From positions 186,001-250,000 of the forward strand of contig NZ_JADG01000003.1 in the NCBI RefSeq assembly GCF_000518265.1: 64,000 nt of DNA, in the 5' to 3' direction. A model generated the notes under the pieces. That model made no database searches and was not told the origin of the DNA. It was given only the letters and a program-made list of their open reading frames with translations. This DNA comes from Actinomadura oligospora ATCC 43269. Lineage in GTDB: Bacteria > Actinomycetota > Actinomycetes > Streptosporangiales > Streptosporangiaceae. This document shows, piece after piece, positions 44,125-53,453 of this stretch (positions are counted from its first letter, which is position 1; each line of letters begins with the position of its first letter). Position numbers and translations under genes: made by a program.

Positions 44125-44528
44125 AGGGGGATGTCCGCCCAGACCGTCGTGCGGTCGCCGTCAGCCCGGTGACCCCAGGCGCTGGTCAGAGCCTGGACGA
44201 TGTGCAGCCCGCGCCCGGACTCGCCCTCAGGCGCAGGACGCAGACAAGGACGGCGGCCGTCCGCGCCATCGTCCGTCACCTCCACACGCACATGCTCCGG
44301 CCCGCGCAGCAGCGCGATCGTCACCTTCCCGCCCCGCCCGGACGCGGTGTGCCGAATCGCGTTCCCGGCGAACTCGTCCACGACGAGCGTGAGGTCGTCC
44401 AGCGCGTCACTGCCGTCGTTCACATGCGCGGGCACGAGCGTGTCGAAGATGAAGGAACGTGCGTACCGGACGGACTGCGGCTGTCCCGGCAGCGTCAGCG
44501 ACGCGAGGACGGTCATCTGAATGCTCAC
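44109..44528 (-). CDS. ATP-binding protein, HATPase_c anti-sigma/serine kinase-like
   Basis: 139 residues from GTG 44528. GHKL motifs: N-box LVVDEFAGNAIRHT, G1 VEVTDDGADG and G2 GRGLHIVQALTSAWG. Stand-alone domains of this kind (RsbW/SpoIIAB-like) are abundant in actinomycetes and often sit beside XRE/DUF397 genes, as here. It may phosphorylate or bind an anti-anti-sigma factor, or act with the adjacent regulator. GTGA overlap with the preceding gene. Confidence 0.85.
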   Translation of the reverse strand: MSIQMTVLASLTLPGQPQSVRYARSFIFDTLVPAHVNDGSDALDDLTLVVDEFAGNAIRHTASGRGGKVTIALLRGPEHVRVEVTDDGADGRRPCLRPAPEGESGRGLHIVQALTSAWGHRADGDRTTVWADIPLTPAE

Positions 44529-44785
44529 GCCGCGGCCTCCGTCGCGATGCGATGCGCGGCCCGCGCGAGGTGCGGCTCGTTGAGCAGGCGTCCGCGCCAC
44601 ACCAGCCGCCAGCACCCGTCCCGGAAGACGGCGAGAACGGGCTCGTTGCGCCCGTCCCGGCACGGCACGAAAACCACAGGCTCGGCGTAATGGGGGAATA
44701 TGAGCATTGTGGACACGGGCACCGCCCGCAGTTCCCAGACCAGCCGCACCAGCAGCCGGAAGCGATCCTCACTCGGCGTCGTCAT
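44525..44785 (-). CDS. Protein of unknown function, 86 aa, coupled to the ATPase
   Basis: 86 residues from ATG 44785 with GGAGGG just upstream. The sequence reads as a small alpha/beta domain (FPHYAEPVVFVPCRDGRNEP, VLAVFRDGCWRLVWRGRLLN) with a helical C-terminus. Similar small proteins often pair with the HATPase in these actinomycete cassettes. Stop overlaps the ATPase GTG. Divergent from the XRE gene at 44966. Confidence 0.65.
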   Translation of the reverse strand: MTTPSEDRFRLLVRLVWELRAVPVSTMLIFPHYAEPVVFVPCRDGRNEPVLAVFRDGCWRLVWRGRLLNEPHLARAAHRIATEAAA

Positions 44786-44965
44786 CGACCCTCCGTTCCA
44801 TGTCAACGCCAGGTTCGTCGCCGAGAGTGATCGCCTCAACGCTCTCACAGGAAGTTCGAGACATTCGGGCGTGATATGTCGCGGAGCTGATGGCCCGCAG
44901 AACGAATACTTCTAACTTCGACTGAAGCGATTGACGCGAGCACGCAGGGTGACAAGGTGGTGCTC

Positions 44966-45826
44966 ATGTCCCCAGCGGATCGCCAGTCATATCGCCGCCG
45001 CAAGATCGGCGTCGCGCTTCGGCAGTTTCGTGAGGCGCGCGGCTGGACCCAGGATGCCGCTGCGCGTCGGCTCGATCGTTCGCAAGCTTCCCTCAGCGCG
45101 TACGAGAACGGGCACCGTGCGATCCGTCCGCGAGACCTGGAGCAAATCCTGGACCGTTACGGCGTGCGCGATGTCCAGCAGAGGCAGCAACTCATGGACT
45201 TGGCGGCCCAGGGGCGCAGGGACGGCTGGTGGCACAGCTTCGAAGAGCGGCAAGACCCCACGGTGGTGGACTTCGCCTCGCTTGAGGCGGATGCGTCACG
45301 CATTCGCTCGCTTGAGTTGCACCTGGTGCCGGGCCTCCTGCAGACGGAGTCCTACGCTCGCGTGCTCCTTGGCTCCTACGACGGTGTGCTTGACGAGCCG
45401 CACGACGTGGAATCCTCGCTTCAGTTCAGGCTCAATCGTCAGCGCGTCCTTCGAGGCGATGATCCGCCACGCGTCGAATGGGTCATCGGTGAGGCGGCGC
45501 TGCATCTTCGGGTCGGGGGTTTGGAGGTGATGCGCGAGCAGATCGGCGCACTGCGCGAGGCCTCGCAGCTGCCTCATGTGGACCTGAGGGTGCTTCCGTT
45601 CACGGCGGGCAGCCATCCGGGTGTGGACGGGCCCTTCTCCATCATCGACGTCGTTCCTGACGAACTGATGCAGGTCGTCGCAGTGCACAGCCTCAGCCGA
45701 AGCTGGTACATCGATGATCCCTCGAACGTCGGAACCTACGTTCGAGTCTTCAAGAAGCTCCAGTCGCTCGCGCTCTCACGATCAGACTCCTGTGAGCGCC
45801 TCGACCAGATAGCGTCGGAGAAATGA
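44966..45826 (+). CDS. XRE-family regulator with DUF5753-like C-terminal domain
   Basis: 286 residues. N-terminal helix-turn-helix (RKIGVALRQFREARGWTQDA, AARRLDRSQASLSAYENGHR) and a ligand-type C-terminal domain (LEADASRIRSLELHLVPGLL QTESYARVLL, VDLRVLPFTAGSHPGVDGPF) of the DUF5753 kind. ATG 44966 is preferred over GTG 44957. Overlaps the DUF397 gene by ATGA, the standard actinomycete XRE-DUF397 pair related to WhiJ/BldB-type developmental systems. Low-GC3 codons are slightly more frequent here than in neighbours. Confidence 0.9.
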   Translation: MSPADRQSYRRRKIGVALRQFREARGWTQDAAARRLDRSQASLSAYENGHRAIRPRDLEQILDRYGVRDVQQRQQLMDLAAQGRRDGWWHSFEERQDPTVVDFASLEADASRIRSLELHLVPGLLQTESYARVLLGSYDGVLDEPHDVESSLQFRLNRQRVLRGDDPPRVEWVIGEAALHLRVGGLEVMREQIGALREASQLPHVDLRVLPFTAGSHPGVDGPFSIIDVVPDELMQVVAVHSLSRSWYIDDPSNVGTYVRVFKKLQSLALSRSDSCERLDQIASEK

Positions 45827-46035
45827 GCAAGGTTTCCGAGTCTGTGCTTGCGTGGCGGAAGAGCAGTTACAGCGGTGTTGACAAAACCGACTGTGTCGAG
45901 GTGGCGGCACTGCTCGCCTCAGGGGCGGTGGCCGCTCGTGACTCGAAGGATCCGGGTGGGCCCTTGCTCGCGCTCGGGGCGGGCGAGTGGGCCGACTTCC
46001 TCGGAGCCGTGAAGGACGGCGCGTACGACCTCTGA
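45823..46035 (+). CDS. DUF397 protein
   Basis: 70 residues with the DUF397 pattern: WRKSSYSGVDKTDCVEVA, VAARDSKDPGGPLLALGAGE WADFLGAVKDG. These proteins are paired with XRE regulators and are thought to modulate them, as in toxin/antitoxin-like or developmental control. Translationally coupled to the preceding XRE gene. Confidence 0.93.
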   Translation: MSKVSESVLAWRKSSYSGVDKTDCVEVAALLASGAVAARDSKDPGGPLLALGAGEWADFLGAVKDGAYDL

Positions 46036-46086
46036 TCGCACGCCACCGGCGTCGTCCGCTGGCACCGCAAGAAGATCGGCGGTAAG

Positions 46087-46108
46087 GGCCGGGCACTGCC
46101 GCCCGGCC
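46087..46108. terminator. Hairpin between convergent genes
   Basis: Perfect 8-nt arms GGCCGGGC/GCCCGGCC around a 6-nt loop, located between the converging DUF397 and acetyltransferase genes, so it could serve both. Confidence 0.5.
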
Positions 46109-46170
46109 TGCGGTGCGTCAGGTCGGTGAGGCTGTGCCAGCTCTACGAGACCGGACAGCGTGGTGGTTCA

Positions 46171-46755
46171 TCACTCGGGAGTGGGCCATTCCTCGGCCAG
46201 GAGCGCGTATGAGAGGCCGTCGAGCCATCCCTTGGTGCGGTGGAGGGAGTCTTTCACCGTGTGCTGTTCGCGGCGCATCCCGACCCGCTCCATCAGCCGC
46301 CACGAAGGTTCGTTGTCGTAGAAACATTCCGCGACCAGGCGGCGCAGGCCGAGACTCCCGAAGGAGACGTCGATGAGGGCGCGTACCGCTTCGGTGGCGT
46401 AGCCCTTGCCGCCGTAGGAGGGATCCAACGTCCACCCGAGCTCCGCCTGGACGCCTTTCGCCTGGTCGGCGACCTCCTCCTGGGCCCAAGCGTCCTGGAC
46501 GTGCAGCGTCAGATCGCCGATCACCCGGCCGTCCAGTTCGACGATGAGCAGGCCTGTGAGCCGATCCTCGCGGAGAAAACGCTCACGGTAGTCGTCGTAC
46601 GACGTCGTGGCGGCCCCGACCCATTCGTGAGACTCCGGCAGCTGCCGGTAGACCCAGGTCGCGTCCACGTCGTCAGGGGCAGCCCGGCGCAACAGCAGCC
46701 GGTCGGTGGAAATCGGCCAGTCCAGAGTGTCAAGAGGGTGGCGCATGGGCCTCAT
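46171..46755 (-). CDS. GNAT-family N-acetyltransferase (RimJ-like)
   Basis: About 194 residues. ISTDRLLLRRAAPDDVDATW at the N-terminus, LGWTLDPSYGGKGYATEAVR (acetyl-CoA pyrophosphate loop GGKGYA) and FYDNEPSWRLMERVGMRREQ are the standard RimJ/RimL-type GNAT motifs. Substrate unknown; relatives acetylate ribosomal proteins or small molecules. Start uncertain: ATG 46755 or 46746. Confidence 0.88.
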   Translation of the reverse strand: MRPMRHPLDTLDWPISTDRLLLRRAAPDDVDATWVYRQLPESHEWVGAATTSYDDYRERFLREDRLTGLLIVELDGRVIGDLTLHVQDAWAQEEVADQAKGVQAELGWTLDPSYGGKGYATEAVRALIDVSFGSLGLRRLVAECFYDNEPSWRLMERVGMRREQHTVKDSLHRTKGWLDGLSYALLAEEWPTPE

Positions 46756-47098
46756 GCTGGCAGAGCCGTGGTGACACACAAAACGGATTTCTGCGGGCGA
46801 CGTCCCAACAACGACGCGGCGATCGCCTTACAGGAACTGACCGGACACCGCAGCGACCAGGGGCCCCGGAGACCGCGTTCTGAAAACCAAGTGGAGTCGC
46901 TGTCGCGGGTATACCCGTGCCTCGGGTACGGGACGACCAGAGGACGGGGTCCTCATGTCCCCTGAGGCATGGCGTCATGGCAATACTGATCTTGGATCAA
47001 GGATCCCTCGGGCATAGGGTCCGGGTGACCACGGATCGAGGCGGGTGCGCAACGTGGTCGCGGTACTCGGCCAGCCCGTGTTCGTCCGTGGAGGTCCG
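46756..47098. other. Intergenic region, nothing identified
   Basis: About 340 bp between divergent genes. No reading frame with good codon bias, no clear palindrome. It should contain promoters for both flanking genes. Confidence 0.4.
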
Positions 47099-48268
47099 GT
47101 GCCCGTCGGTTATTTGATCACAGTGGCGATCGTCGCGGTCGGCACACTGTGCGCTCTGGCGCCGGTGCGGAGGCCGCGCCCGCTCCAGATGCTGAGTTAC
47201 CACTTCGGCCTCGTCGCGAACGAGATGCCGTTCGCCGCCTTCTTCTACATGCTGGTCCTGCCGACGTTGCTGGCATTCGGCCAGGGCGACATCGACTCGG
47301 CGGGCGGATGGGCGATCGTCGCCGCGGCCACAGTGACCACGGCCGGGCTCGTGGTCATCGCACGTCGCGGAATCGGGGACCGGACGCGGATCGAGCACGC
47401 CATGGACGAAGGGCTCGGCGCAGGGTGGCGCGGCACCCTCGACTCCGGCCTGGCCCAGGGCCTGCGGAGCCGACCTCCGCTGGTCCGCATCCTGTTCCAT
47501 CCCGTCTATCGCCGCCGCCGGGACGTCCGGCGCGTGGCGAACCACTCCTACGGCGACGCGGGCCGCCGGAACCTCCTCGACGTCTACCACTCGCGTTCGC
47601 GGCCGGAAGGCGCGCCCGTGCTGATCCACCTGCACGGAGGCGAGTACCGTCACGGACACAAGAACAGCCAGTCGCTTCCGCTGCTCTATCACCTGGCCGG
47701 CCGGGGCTGGGTGTGCATCAGCGCCAACTACCGGCTGCGGCCCCACGCCCAGCACCCCGACCACCTGATCGACCTCAAGAAGATCATCGCCTGGGCGCGG
47801 GAACACGGCCACGAGTACGGAGCCGATCCGGCGACGCTGTTCGTGGCGGGCAGCTCGGCGGGCGGACACATGGCGGCGCTCGCCGCGCTCACGCCCAACG
47901 ACCCCGACTTCCAGCCGGGCTTCGAGGACGCCGACACCTCCGTCACCGGCGCCATCTACCTGAACGGCTGGTACGGCGACTACTTCGGCATGGGCCCCCA
48001 GTCCTCACCGCTGGGCCACATCACCGCGGACGCGCCGCCGTTCCTCGTCGCGCACGGCGACCTGGACCCGCTGGTTCCCGTGGCGGACGCCCGGCACTTC
48101 GCCGACGAACTACGCCGCACCTCGGCGAACCCGGTCGTCTACGCCGAGCTGCGCGGCGGCAACCACGCCTTCGACCTCTACCACTCCTTCCGCTTCGAGG
48201 CGCTCGTCGACGCCATCGAGGGCTTCACCACCTGGGTGAGATCCCGAGAGAGGACGCCCCAGCCCTAA
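47099..48268 (+). CDS. Membrane-anchored alpha/beta-hydrolase, HSL-like esterase
   Basis: 389 residues from GTG 47099 (GGAGG 4 nt upstream; an in-frame GTG at 47045 lacks one). Three hydrophobic helices in the first ~105 residues are followed by an esterase domain: oxyanion HLHGGEYRHG, nucleophile GSSAGG, and the Asp/His pair in AHGDLDPLVPVADA and GGNHAFDLYHS. This layout matches actinobacterial membrane-bound lipases/carboxylesterases. Probably hydrolyses short acyl esters at the membrane; substrate unknown. Confidence 0.86.
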   Translation: MPVGYLITVAIVAVGTLCALAPVRRPRPLQMLSYHFGLVANEMPFAAFFYMLVLPTLLAFGQGDIDSAGGWAIVAAATVTTAGLVVIARRGIGDRTRIEHAMDEGLGAGWRGTLDSGLAQGLRSRPPLVRILFHPVYRRRRDVRRVANHSYGDAGRRNLLDVYHSRSRPEGAPVLIHLHGGEYRHGHKNSQSLPLLYHLAGRGWVCISANYRLRPHAQHPDHLIDLKKIIAWAREHGHEYGADPATLFVAGSSAGGHMAALAALTPNDPDFQPGFEDADTSVTGAIYLNGWYGDYFGMGPQSSPLGHITADAPPFLVAHGDLDPLVPVADARHFADELRRTSANPVVYAELRGGNHAFDLYHSFRFEALVDAIEGFTTWVRSRERTPQP

Positions 48269-48345
48269 CGACCCGACCGGGTGATGGTTCGTTCGAGGGC
48301 CGGGCGGCCCGGCGAAGCCCAGCGATGTCGAACCGGTGCGTGTCG

Positions 48346-50007
48346 CTATGTCTCGACCTGTTCCGCCTCGGTTCCCAGGTGCGGATGGTGCAGGTCGAGC
48401 GCGGGCCGTTCCGACCTGATCTGCGGGATCGAGTGGAAGTTGTGACGGGGAGGCGGGCATGAAGTGGCCCATTCCAGGGACGCGCCGTGGCCCCACGGGT
48501 CGTCGACCTCGACCCGCTTGCCCTTCTTCCACGTGATGTACACGTTGTAGAAGAACGGCAGCATGGAGGCGCCCAGGATGAACGAGAAGATCGAGGAGGT
48601 CTCGTTCAGCCCGGTGAACTGGCTGGCGTAGTCGGCGTACCGGCGCGGCATGCCCTCGGCTCCCAGCCAGTGCTGGATCAGGAACGTGCCGTGGAAGCCG
48701 ACGAACAGCATCCAGAAGTGGATTTTGCCGAGCCGCTCGTTCAGCATCTTGCCGGTGAACTTCGGCCACCAGAAGTAGAAGCCCGCGAACATCGCGAAGA
48801 CCACGGTTCCGAAGACGGTGTAGTGGAAGTGCGCGACGACGAAGTAGGAGTCCGACAGCTGGAAGTTCATCGGCGGGGACGCGAGGATGACGCCGGTCAG
48901 GCCGCCGAAAAGGAAGGTGACGAGAAAGCCGATCGACCACAGCATCGGTGTCTCGAACGTGAGTTGCCCTCGCCAGATCGTTCCGACCCAGTTGAAGAAT
49001 TTCACGCCGGTTGGGACGGCGATGAGGAACGTCATGAACGAGAAGAACGGCAGCAGCACCTGCCCGGTCACGAACATGTGGTGCGCCCACACGGTCATCG
49101 AGAGGCCCGCGATAGTGATGGTCGCGAACACCAGGCCGATGTAACCGAACACCGGCTTACGGCTGAACACCGGGAAGATCTCGGTCACGATGCCGAAGAA
49201 GGGCAAGGCGATGATGTACACCTCCGGATGGCCGAAGAACCAGAAGAGGTGCTGCCAGAGCAGCGCGCCACCGTGCGAGGCGTCGAACACGTGCGCGCCG
49301 AACTTACGGTCGGCCTCCAGGGCCAGCAGCGCCGCGGCCAGGATCGGGAACGCCAGCAGGACCAGGATCGAGGTCAGCAGGATGTTCCAGACGAAGATCG
49401 GCATCCGGAACATCGTCATGCCGGGGGCGCGCATGCACAGGATCGTGGTGACGAAGTTGACCGAACCCATGATCGTGCCGAAGCCCGACATGGCCAGACC
49501 CATCACCCACATGTCGCCGCCGACGCCCGGCGAGCGCACGGCGTTGGAGAGCGGGGCGTAGCCGGTCCAGCCGAACGGCGCGGCGCCGCTCGGGGTGAGG
49601 AAGGCCAGCACGACGATCAGGCTGCCGAACAGGTACAGCCAGTACGCCAGCATGTTCATGCGCGGGAACGCGACGTCCGGCGCGCCGATCTGTAGCGGCA
49701 TGATCACGTTCGTGAAGCCCGCGAACAGTGGCGTCGCGAACATCAGCAGCATGATCGTGCCGTGGATGCTGAACGACTGGTTGAACTGCTCGTTGCTGAC
49801 TATCTGGAGCCCGGGCCTGAGAAGCTCGGCCCGGATGAGCATGGCGAGGACGCCGCCGAAGAGAAAGAAGGCGAAGGAGGTGATCAGGTACAGGTACCCG
49901 ATCTTCTTGTGGTCGGTCGTGGACAGCCAGTCGGCGACCAGTCTCCCCTTGCTCGTCCGGGCTGCTGGAACGGCTTCCTGAGTCGGCTCTGCGGTTCTCA
50001 TGTCCAT
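48346..50007 (-). CDS. ctaD: Cytochrome c oxidase subunit I
   Basis: 553 residues, the haem-copper oxidase catalytic subunit. Visible landmarks: first haem His in [26 protein letters not shown] with the CuB His and the cross-linked Tyr, WAHHMFVTG with the two further CuB His, and [10 protein letters not shown] with the haem a/a3 His pair. It lacks neighbouring ctaC, ctaE or qcr genes, so it is a stand-alone copy. Start ATG 50007 or 50001; no good ribosome site at either. The C-terminal ~35 residues after [16 protein letters not shown] contain His and Pro. Confidence 0.93.
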   Translation of the reverse strand: MDMRTAEPTQEAVPAARTSKGRLVADWLSTTDHKKIGYLYLITSFAFFLFGGVLAMLIRAELLRPGLQIVSNEQFNQSFSIHGTIMLLMFATPLFAGFTNVIMPLQIGAPDVAFPRMNMLAYWLYLFGSLIVVLAFLTPSGAAPFGWTGYAPLSNAVRSPGVGGDMWVMGLAMSGFGTIMGSVNFVTTILCMRAPGMTMFRMPIFVWNILLTSILVLLAFPILAAALLALEADRKFGAHVFDASHGGALLWQHLFWFFGHPEVYIIALPFFGIVTEIFPVFSRKPVFGYIGLVFATITIAGLSMTVWAHHMFVTGQVLLPFFSFMTFLIAVPTGVKFFNWVGTIWRGQLTFETPMLWSIGFLVTFLFGGLTGVILASPPMNFQLSDSYFVVAHFHYTVFGTVVFAMFAGFYFWWPKFTGKMLNERLGKIHFWMLFVGFHGTFLIQHWLGAEGMPRRYADYASQFTGLNETSSIFSFILGASMLPFFYNVYITWKKGKRVEVDDPWGHGASLEWATSCPPPRHNFHSIPQIRSERPALDLHHPHLGTEAEQVET

Positions 50008-50032
50008 CCGTTGGGTTCGGGAAATCATCGAC

Positions 50033-50072
50033 CGGCGTCCGGCGTCCGGCGTCCGGCATCCGCCGTCCGGCG
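50033..50072 (-). repeat. 7-bp tandem repeat upstream of ctaD
   Basis: cggcgtc occurs three times in perfect tandem, then cggcatc, cgccgtc and a partial copy. It lies 26 bp upstream of the ctaD start, in its leader. The period is not a multiple of three. Confidence 0.85.
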
Positions 50073-50180
50073 CGCGACGCACGGAGCAGCGGCGTCCGAC
50101 ACGTCCGCGGGCCGCGCTGCGCTTCTCGTGAAGGATTTACCAGGGGCGCGAAGGAATCACCGCTCCGGCAGGTAAACAAC

Positions 50181-50198
50181 CATGCCCAATTGGGCATG
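50181..50198. promoter_or_regulatory. 18-bp perfect palindrome, candidate operator
   Basis: catgcccaattgggcatg is perfectly self-complementary and lies in an AT-richer segment of the 470-bp spacer between the divergent ctaD and NmrA-like genes. Its size and symmetry suit a dimeric repressor or activator site. No assignment to a regulator. Confidence 0.5.
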
Positions 50199-50477
50199 AA
50201 CAGGCATTGCGACATACTGCACAATTCGACAAGAATCACGCCAATAGCGACTGGTGCTCGACCCGAGGAACATGCGGTACGAGCCTCCGGGCGTCCTCGC
50301 GCGGGATGACGTGTCCGGCCTGGCTCTGGAACCGGGCCAGGGCCGAGGTCGGCGGCATCCTCGGCAGCTGCGGAACGGGTATGGGGGCATGCGACTCAGG
50401 TCACAGACGACGGAGGTCACAGAATCCGCGGCTCCATCGTCTTCCTCGTGCACCGGAGTAACAGAACGGGAGAGGTC

Positions 50478-51218
50478 ATGAAGATCGCAGTCGCTGGTGG
50501 TACCGGGGTGGCCGGGCGGTTCGTCGTGGACGTGGTGAAGGCGCGCGGGCACACACCCGTGGTGATGTCGCGCGGGCGGGGCGTCGATCTGGTGAGCGGG
50601 GCCGGACTCGATGCGGCGCTGGCCGGGGTCGAGGCCGTCGTGGACGTCGCCAATCTGGCCACGAGCCGTAAGGCGGCGGCGGTGGAGTTCTTCGACAAGG
50701 CGGGGCGGAACCTCGTCGCCGCGGCCGGACGAGCCGGGGTGCGGCACCTCGTGACGCTCTCGATCGTGGGGATCGACCGGGTCAGGTTCGGCTACTACGC
50801 GGGCAAGCTGCGGCAGGAGGAGATCGTCCAGGGTGGGGCGGTGCCGTGGACGATTCTGCGGGCGACGCAGTTCCACGAGTTCGCCGGTCAACTGCTGGAC
50901 CGAGTGCCCGGGCCGATCGCCCTGGTGCCGACAGGGCGGGTCCAGCCCGTCGCCGTGCGCGAGGTGGCCGAAGCCCTCGTCGACGCCGCCCTCGGCGCAC
51001 CGCAGGGGATGGCCCCCGAACTCGCCGGCCCGCGGGTCGAGTCGCTGGTCGGCATGGCCCGGAGCCTCATCGCCGCCGGTGGGGCCCGCAGGCGCCCGGT
51101 CCTTCCCGTGTACTTGCCCGGAGGGATGAGCAGCGGTGGTCTGCTGCCGACCGGCGCCGGTCCTCGCGGCACCCAGACCTTCGCCGACTGGCTCAAGGAG
51201 CAGACCACTCCCGCATGA
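50478..51218 (+). CDS. NAD(P)-binding protein, NmrA/SDR-like
   Basis: 246 residues from ATG 50478 (GGGAGAGG just upstream). The Rossmann start is MKIAVAGGTGVAGRFVVDVV, followed by LVTLSIVGIDRVRFGYYAGK and WTILRATQFHEFAGQLLD, typical of atypical SDRs of the NmrA/YbjT group. These bind NAD(P) as redox sensors or act as reductases. Specific function unknown. Confidence 0.85.
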   Translation: MKIAVAGGTGVAGRFVVDVVKARGHTPVVMSRGRGVDLVSGAGLDAALAGVEAVVDVANLATSRKAAAVEFFDKAGRNLVAAAGRAGVRHLVTLSIVGIDRVRFGYYAGKLRQEEIVQGGAVPWTILRATQFHEFAGQLLDRVPGPIALVPTGRVQPVAVREVAEALVDAALGAPQGMAPELAGPRVESLVGMARSLIAAGGARRRPVLPVYLPGGMSSGGLLPTGAGPRGTQTFADWLKEQTTPA

Positions 51219-51340
51219 CCGGTTCCGGCGGTCGGCGTCCCTTCAGGCCACTTCGCGCTGTCGGCCGTTCCGGTCCGGAAACATGGGCGATCTTGCTAGC
51301 GTGCGTTGAGGACGGCGTTTCCGATCTTTGAGGAGGGCTC

Positions 51341-51778
51341 GTGACTGACTCGAAGGACACCACCGCCGGACCGCGCGACGTGCTGGCGCGGTACCAGCAG
51401 GCGTCGATCGACAAGGCCCTGGACGTCATGGTCGACCTGTACGCCGAGGACGCCGTGCACGAGTTCCCCTTCAGCCGTCCGGGCATGCCGTCCGAACTGC
51501 GCGGACGCGAGGAGATCCGCGCCTTCCTGGAGGCGGGCTGGCGGGACGGCCCGCTCCGCTACGACTCCTATGGCGACGTGGTGGTGCGCGAGACCACCGA
51601 CCCCGAGGTCATCGTCGTCGAGCAGTTCGCCGTCGGTTTCTCGAACGTGACCGGACGCGACTTCGTGCTCCCCAACATCGTCGTCCTGACGGTTCGCGAC
51701 GGCCGGATCGTCCACTTCAAGGACTACGTGAACGTCCTGGCCGCCGGCGAGGCCCTGGGAATGGCACTGCCGTCCTAG
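51341..51778 (+). CDS. SnoaL-like/NTF2-fold protein
   Basis: 145 residues from GTG 51341 with GGAGG 5 nt upstream. VLARYQQASIDKALDVMVDL YAEDAVHEFPFSRPG and VLTVRDGRIVHFKDYVNV are typical of the SnoaL-like polyketide-cyclase/NTF2 fold. Such proteins bind small ligands or act as hydrolases and isomerases; substrate unknown. Confidence 0.82.
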   Translation: MTDSKDTTAGPRDVLARYQQASIDKALDVMVDLYAEDAVHEFPFSRPGMPSELRGREEIRAFLEAGWRDGPLRYDSYGDVVVRETTDPEVIVVEQFAVGFSNVTGRDFVLPNIVVLTVRDGRIVHFKDYVNVLAAGEALGMALPS

Positions 51779-51828
51779 CGACGTCCACGCGTTTGACCGT
51801 GCGGGCGGCGAGGCGGCAGGCTGGCGCC

Positions 51829-52218
51829 GTGATCTTCACTCAGGCGGAACTCGACTACCTGGCCGGTCAGCCCCTCGGCCGCCTGGCCACCGTCTCCCCG
51901 GCCGGCCAGGTGCAGAACAACCCCGTGAACTTCTCCGTGGACGCCGCCGCCGGAACGATCCTGATCGGCGGCGGCGCGATGGGGACGTCCAAGAAGTTCC
52001 GCAACGTCCAGCAGGGCAGCACCGTGTCCTTCGTCGTGGACGACCTGGAGTCGATCGACCCCTGGAAGGCGCGCGGCATCGAGATCCGCGGCACGGCCGA
52101 GGCGATCACGGCCGAGGAACCCCCGATGCCGCGCGTCTCCCGCGACCACATCAGGATCACGCCGACCCACATCGTCTCCTGGCACCTGGACGGCCCCCGG
52201 GCGAGCCGCAAGGTCTGA
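51829..52218 (+). CDS. PPOX-class F420-dependent protein
   Basis: 129 residues from GTG 51829. FTQAELDYLAGQPLGRLATV and KKFRNVQQGSTVSFVVDDLE are characteristic of the pyridoxamine-phosphate-oxidase-like split barrel, PPOX class, members of which bind F420 or FMN in actinobacteria. Earlier in-frame starts lack ribosome sites. Convergent with a GNAT fragment. Confidence 0.82.
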   Translation: MIFTQAELDYLAGQPLGRLATVSPAGQVQNNPVNFSVDAAAGTILIGGGAMGTSKKFRNVQQGSTVSFVVDDLESIDPWKARGIEIRGTAEAITAEEPPMPRVSRDHIRITPTHIVSWHLDGPRASRKV

Positions 52219-52243
52219 CCGCGCCACCGCCGTCGCGAGCCGC

Positions 52244-52522
52244 CTACACGGGAGTGCTGAACGAGATCCAGACGTCAGGCGCCAGCTCCGGACGACCCGG
52301 TACACCTCGGCGTTCCTCCGTCCACACATCCCCGGCGATCTCCGTGGCCACCCGCCGCCAGAACCGCACGGCGGCGCCGTTGGCGTCCTGGAACGCTACG
52401 GCCCACGAGCCGGGATGCCTGGCCACGATCTCCTGGACGGCGTCCAGCCCGATCCCACTCCGCAACTCATCGAACTGCGACATGTCAGCAGCCCACGCCG
52501 ACCCGACGCACCGCACCGCCAT
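52244..52522 (-). pseudogene. GNAT acetyltransferase, C-terminal fragment
   Basis: The frame encodes only the end of a GNAT enzyme: PGSWAVAFQDANGAAVRFWR followed by RVATEIAGDVWTEERRGVPG and WISFSTP. The acetyl-CoA-binding half is absent. The fragment begins right at the end of the XRE gene, suggesting that arrival or rearrangement of that cassette cut it. Confidence 0.65.
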
Positions 52523-52531
52523 CGGGCTTGG

Positions 52532-53368
52532 CTAACCGGTGAACTCGGCGGCGATCGACGTGATGATCGTGTCGGCGTCGGCGAAGTCGGCGGCCTGCTC
52601 CATCGCGGCGAACAGCCCCTCGTAGTGCTCGACGTCCGGCCCGGTCAAGGTCAGAACCTGTGTCTCGGTGCCGACCGTGACCAGCCGTTCGTCGTAGATC
52701 TCGAACCCGTGGAGCGGCACTTCGGAGACCCGGGCGCTGAAGGGGACGATCCCGATGCGCAGACGCCGCCGTCCGATCAGTGTTCGCAGATGCTCCAGCT
52801 GGCCGAGCATGACCGCCTCATCGGCGACGCGCCACCGCAGCGCCGCCTCCGACAGCACCACCGTGATGGAGAGCTGACGTCTGGAGAGCACCGATTTCTG
52901 CCGCTCGTGCAGGGCCCGCAGTGATCGCTCCAGGGCCTCGCCCTCCAACGACAGCCCATAGATCTGCCGCGCGTAGTCGGGTGACCGGAGCAGCCCGGTC
53001 ACCATGACCGGCTGGTAGACGCGCAATCTTCGCGCCTCGCCCTGGGCGCGGGCGATCTGCTGCTGGCGGGTCCAGGCGCCTCCGCGCATCAGAACCTTCC
53101 GGCTCTCGACGCGTCGGTGCAGGGACGTGGCCAGCTCGACCAGTTCGGTGGTGCGTTCAGGGGGCGCGGAGTAGATCAGGCACAGTGTCTCCACCATCTC
53201 TGCGGGCGGGACGGTCGCGCCGGTCTCGAAGCGGGAGATTCGCGGCTGACTCGTGCCCGTGCGCTCAGCGACCTGCATCCCGGTCAGCCCCGACCTCACA
53301 CGCAGTTCACGAAGCGCGTCGGCCAACTCCCGGCCTCCACGCTCATATCGCTCAGGTGCCTCTTCCAT
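52532..53368 (-). CDS. XRE-family regulator with DUF5753-like C-terminal domain
   Basis: 278 residues from ATG 53368. N-terminal HTH (LADALRELRVRSGLTGMQVA, ERTGTSQPRISRFETGATVP), then a DUF5753-like domain (VMVTGLLRSPDYARQIYGLS, SARVSEVPLHGFEIYDERLV). The same type as the regulator at 44966 but clearly diverged. It is downstream of the DUF6879 gene on the same strand, the usual partner arrangement. Confidence 0.9.
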   Translation of the reverse strand: MEEAPERYERGGRELADALRELRVRSGLTGMQVAERTGTSQPRISRFETGATVPPAEMVETLCLIYSAPPERTTELVELATSLHRRVESRKVLMRGGAWTRQQQIARAQGEARRLRVYQPVMVTGLLRSPDYARQIYGLSLEGEALERSLRALHERQKSVLSRRQLSITVVLSEAALRWRVADEAVMLGQLEHLRTLIGRRRLRIGIVPFSARVSEVPLHGFEIYDERLVTVGTETQVLTLTGPDVEHYEGLFAAMEQAADFADADTIITSIAAEFTG

Positions 53369-53453
53369 CAGGGCCTGAAGTCTAGGGCGGACAGGGTACG
53401 AGACCGTGGCGGGCCCAAGCGGGACACCCCGCCTCAGCCCTTGGCGCGGAGCG

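Noticed and set aside
46780..47044. Possible tRNA-like or attachment-site sequence near gttctgaaaaccaagtgg
   Set aside because: I could not fold a cloverleaf or find a T-loop GTTCGA-type motif, and no integrase lies nearby.
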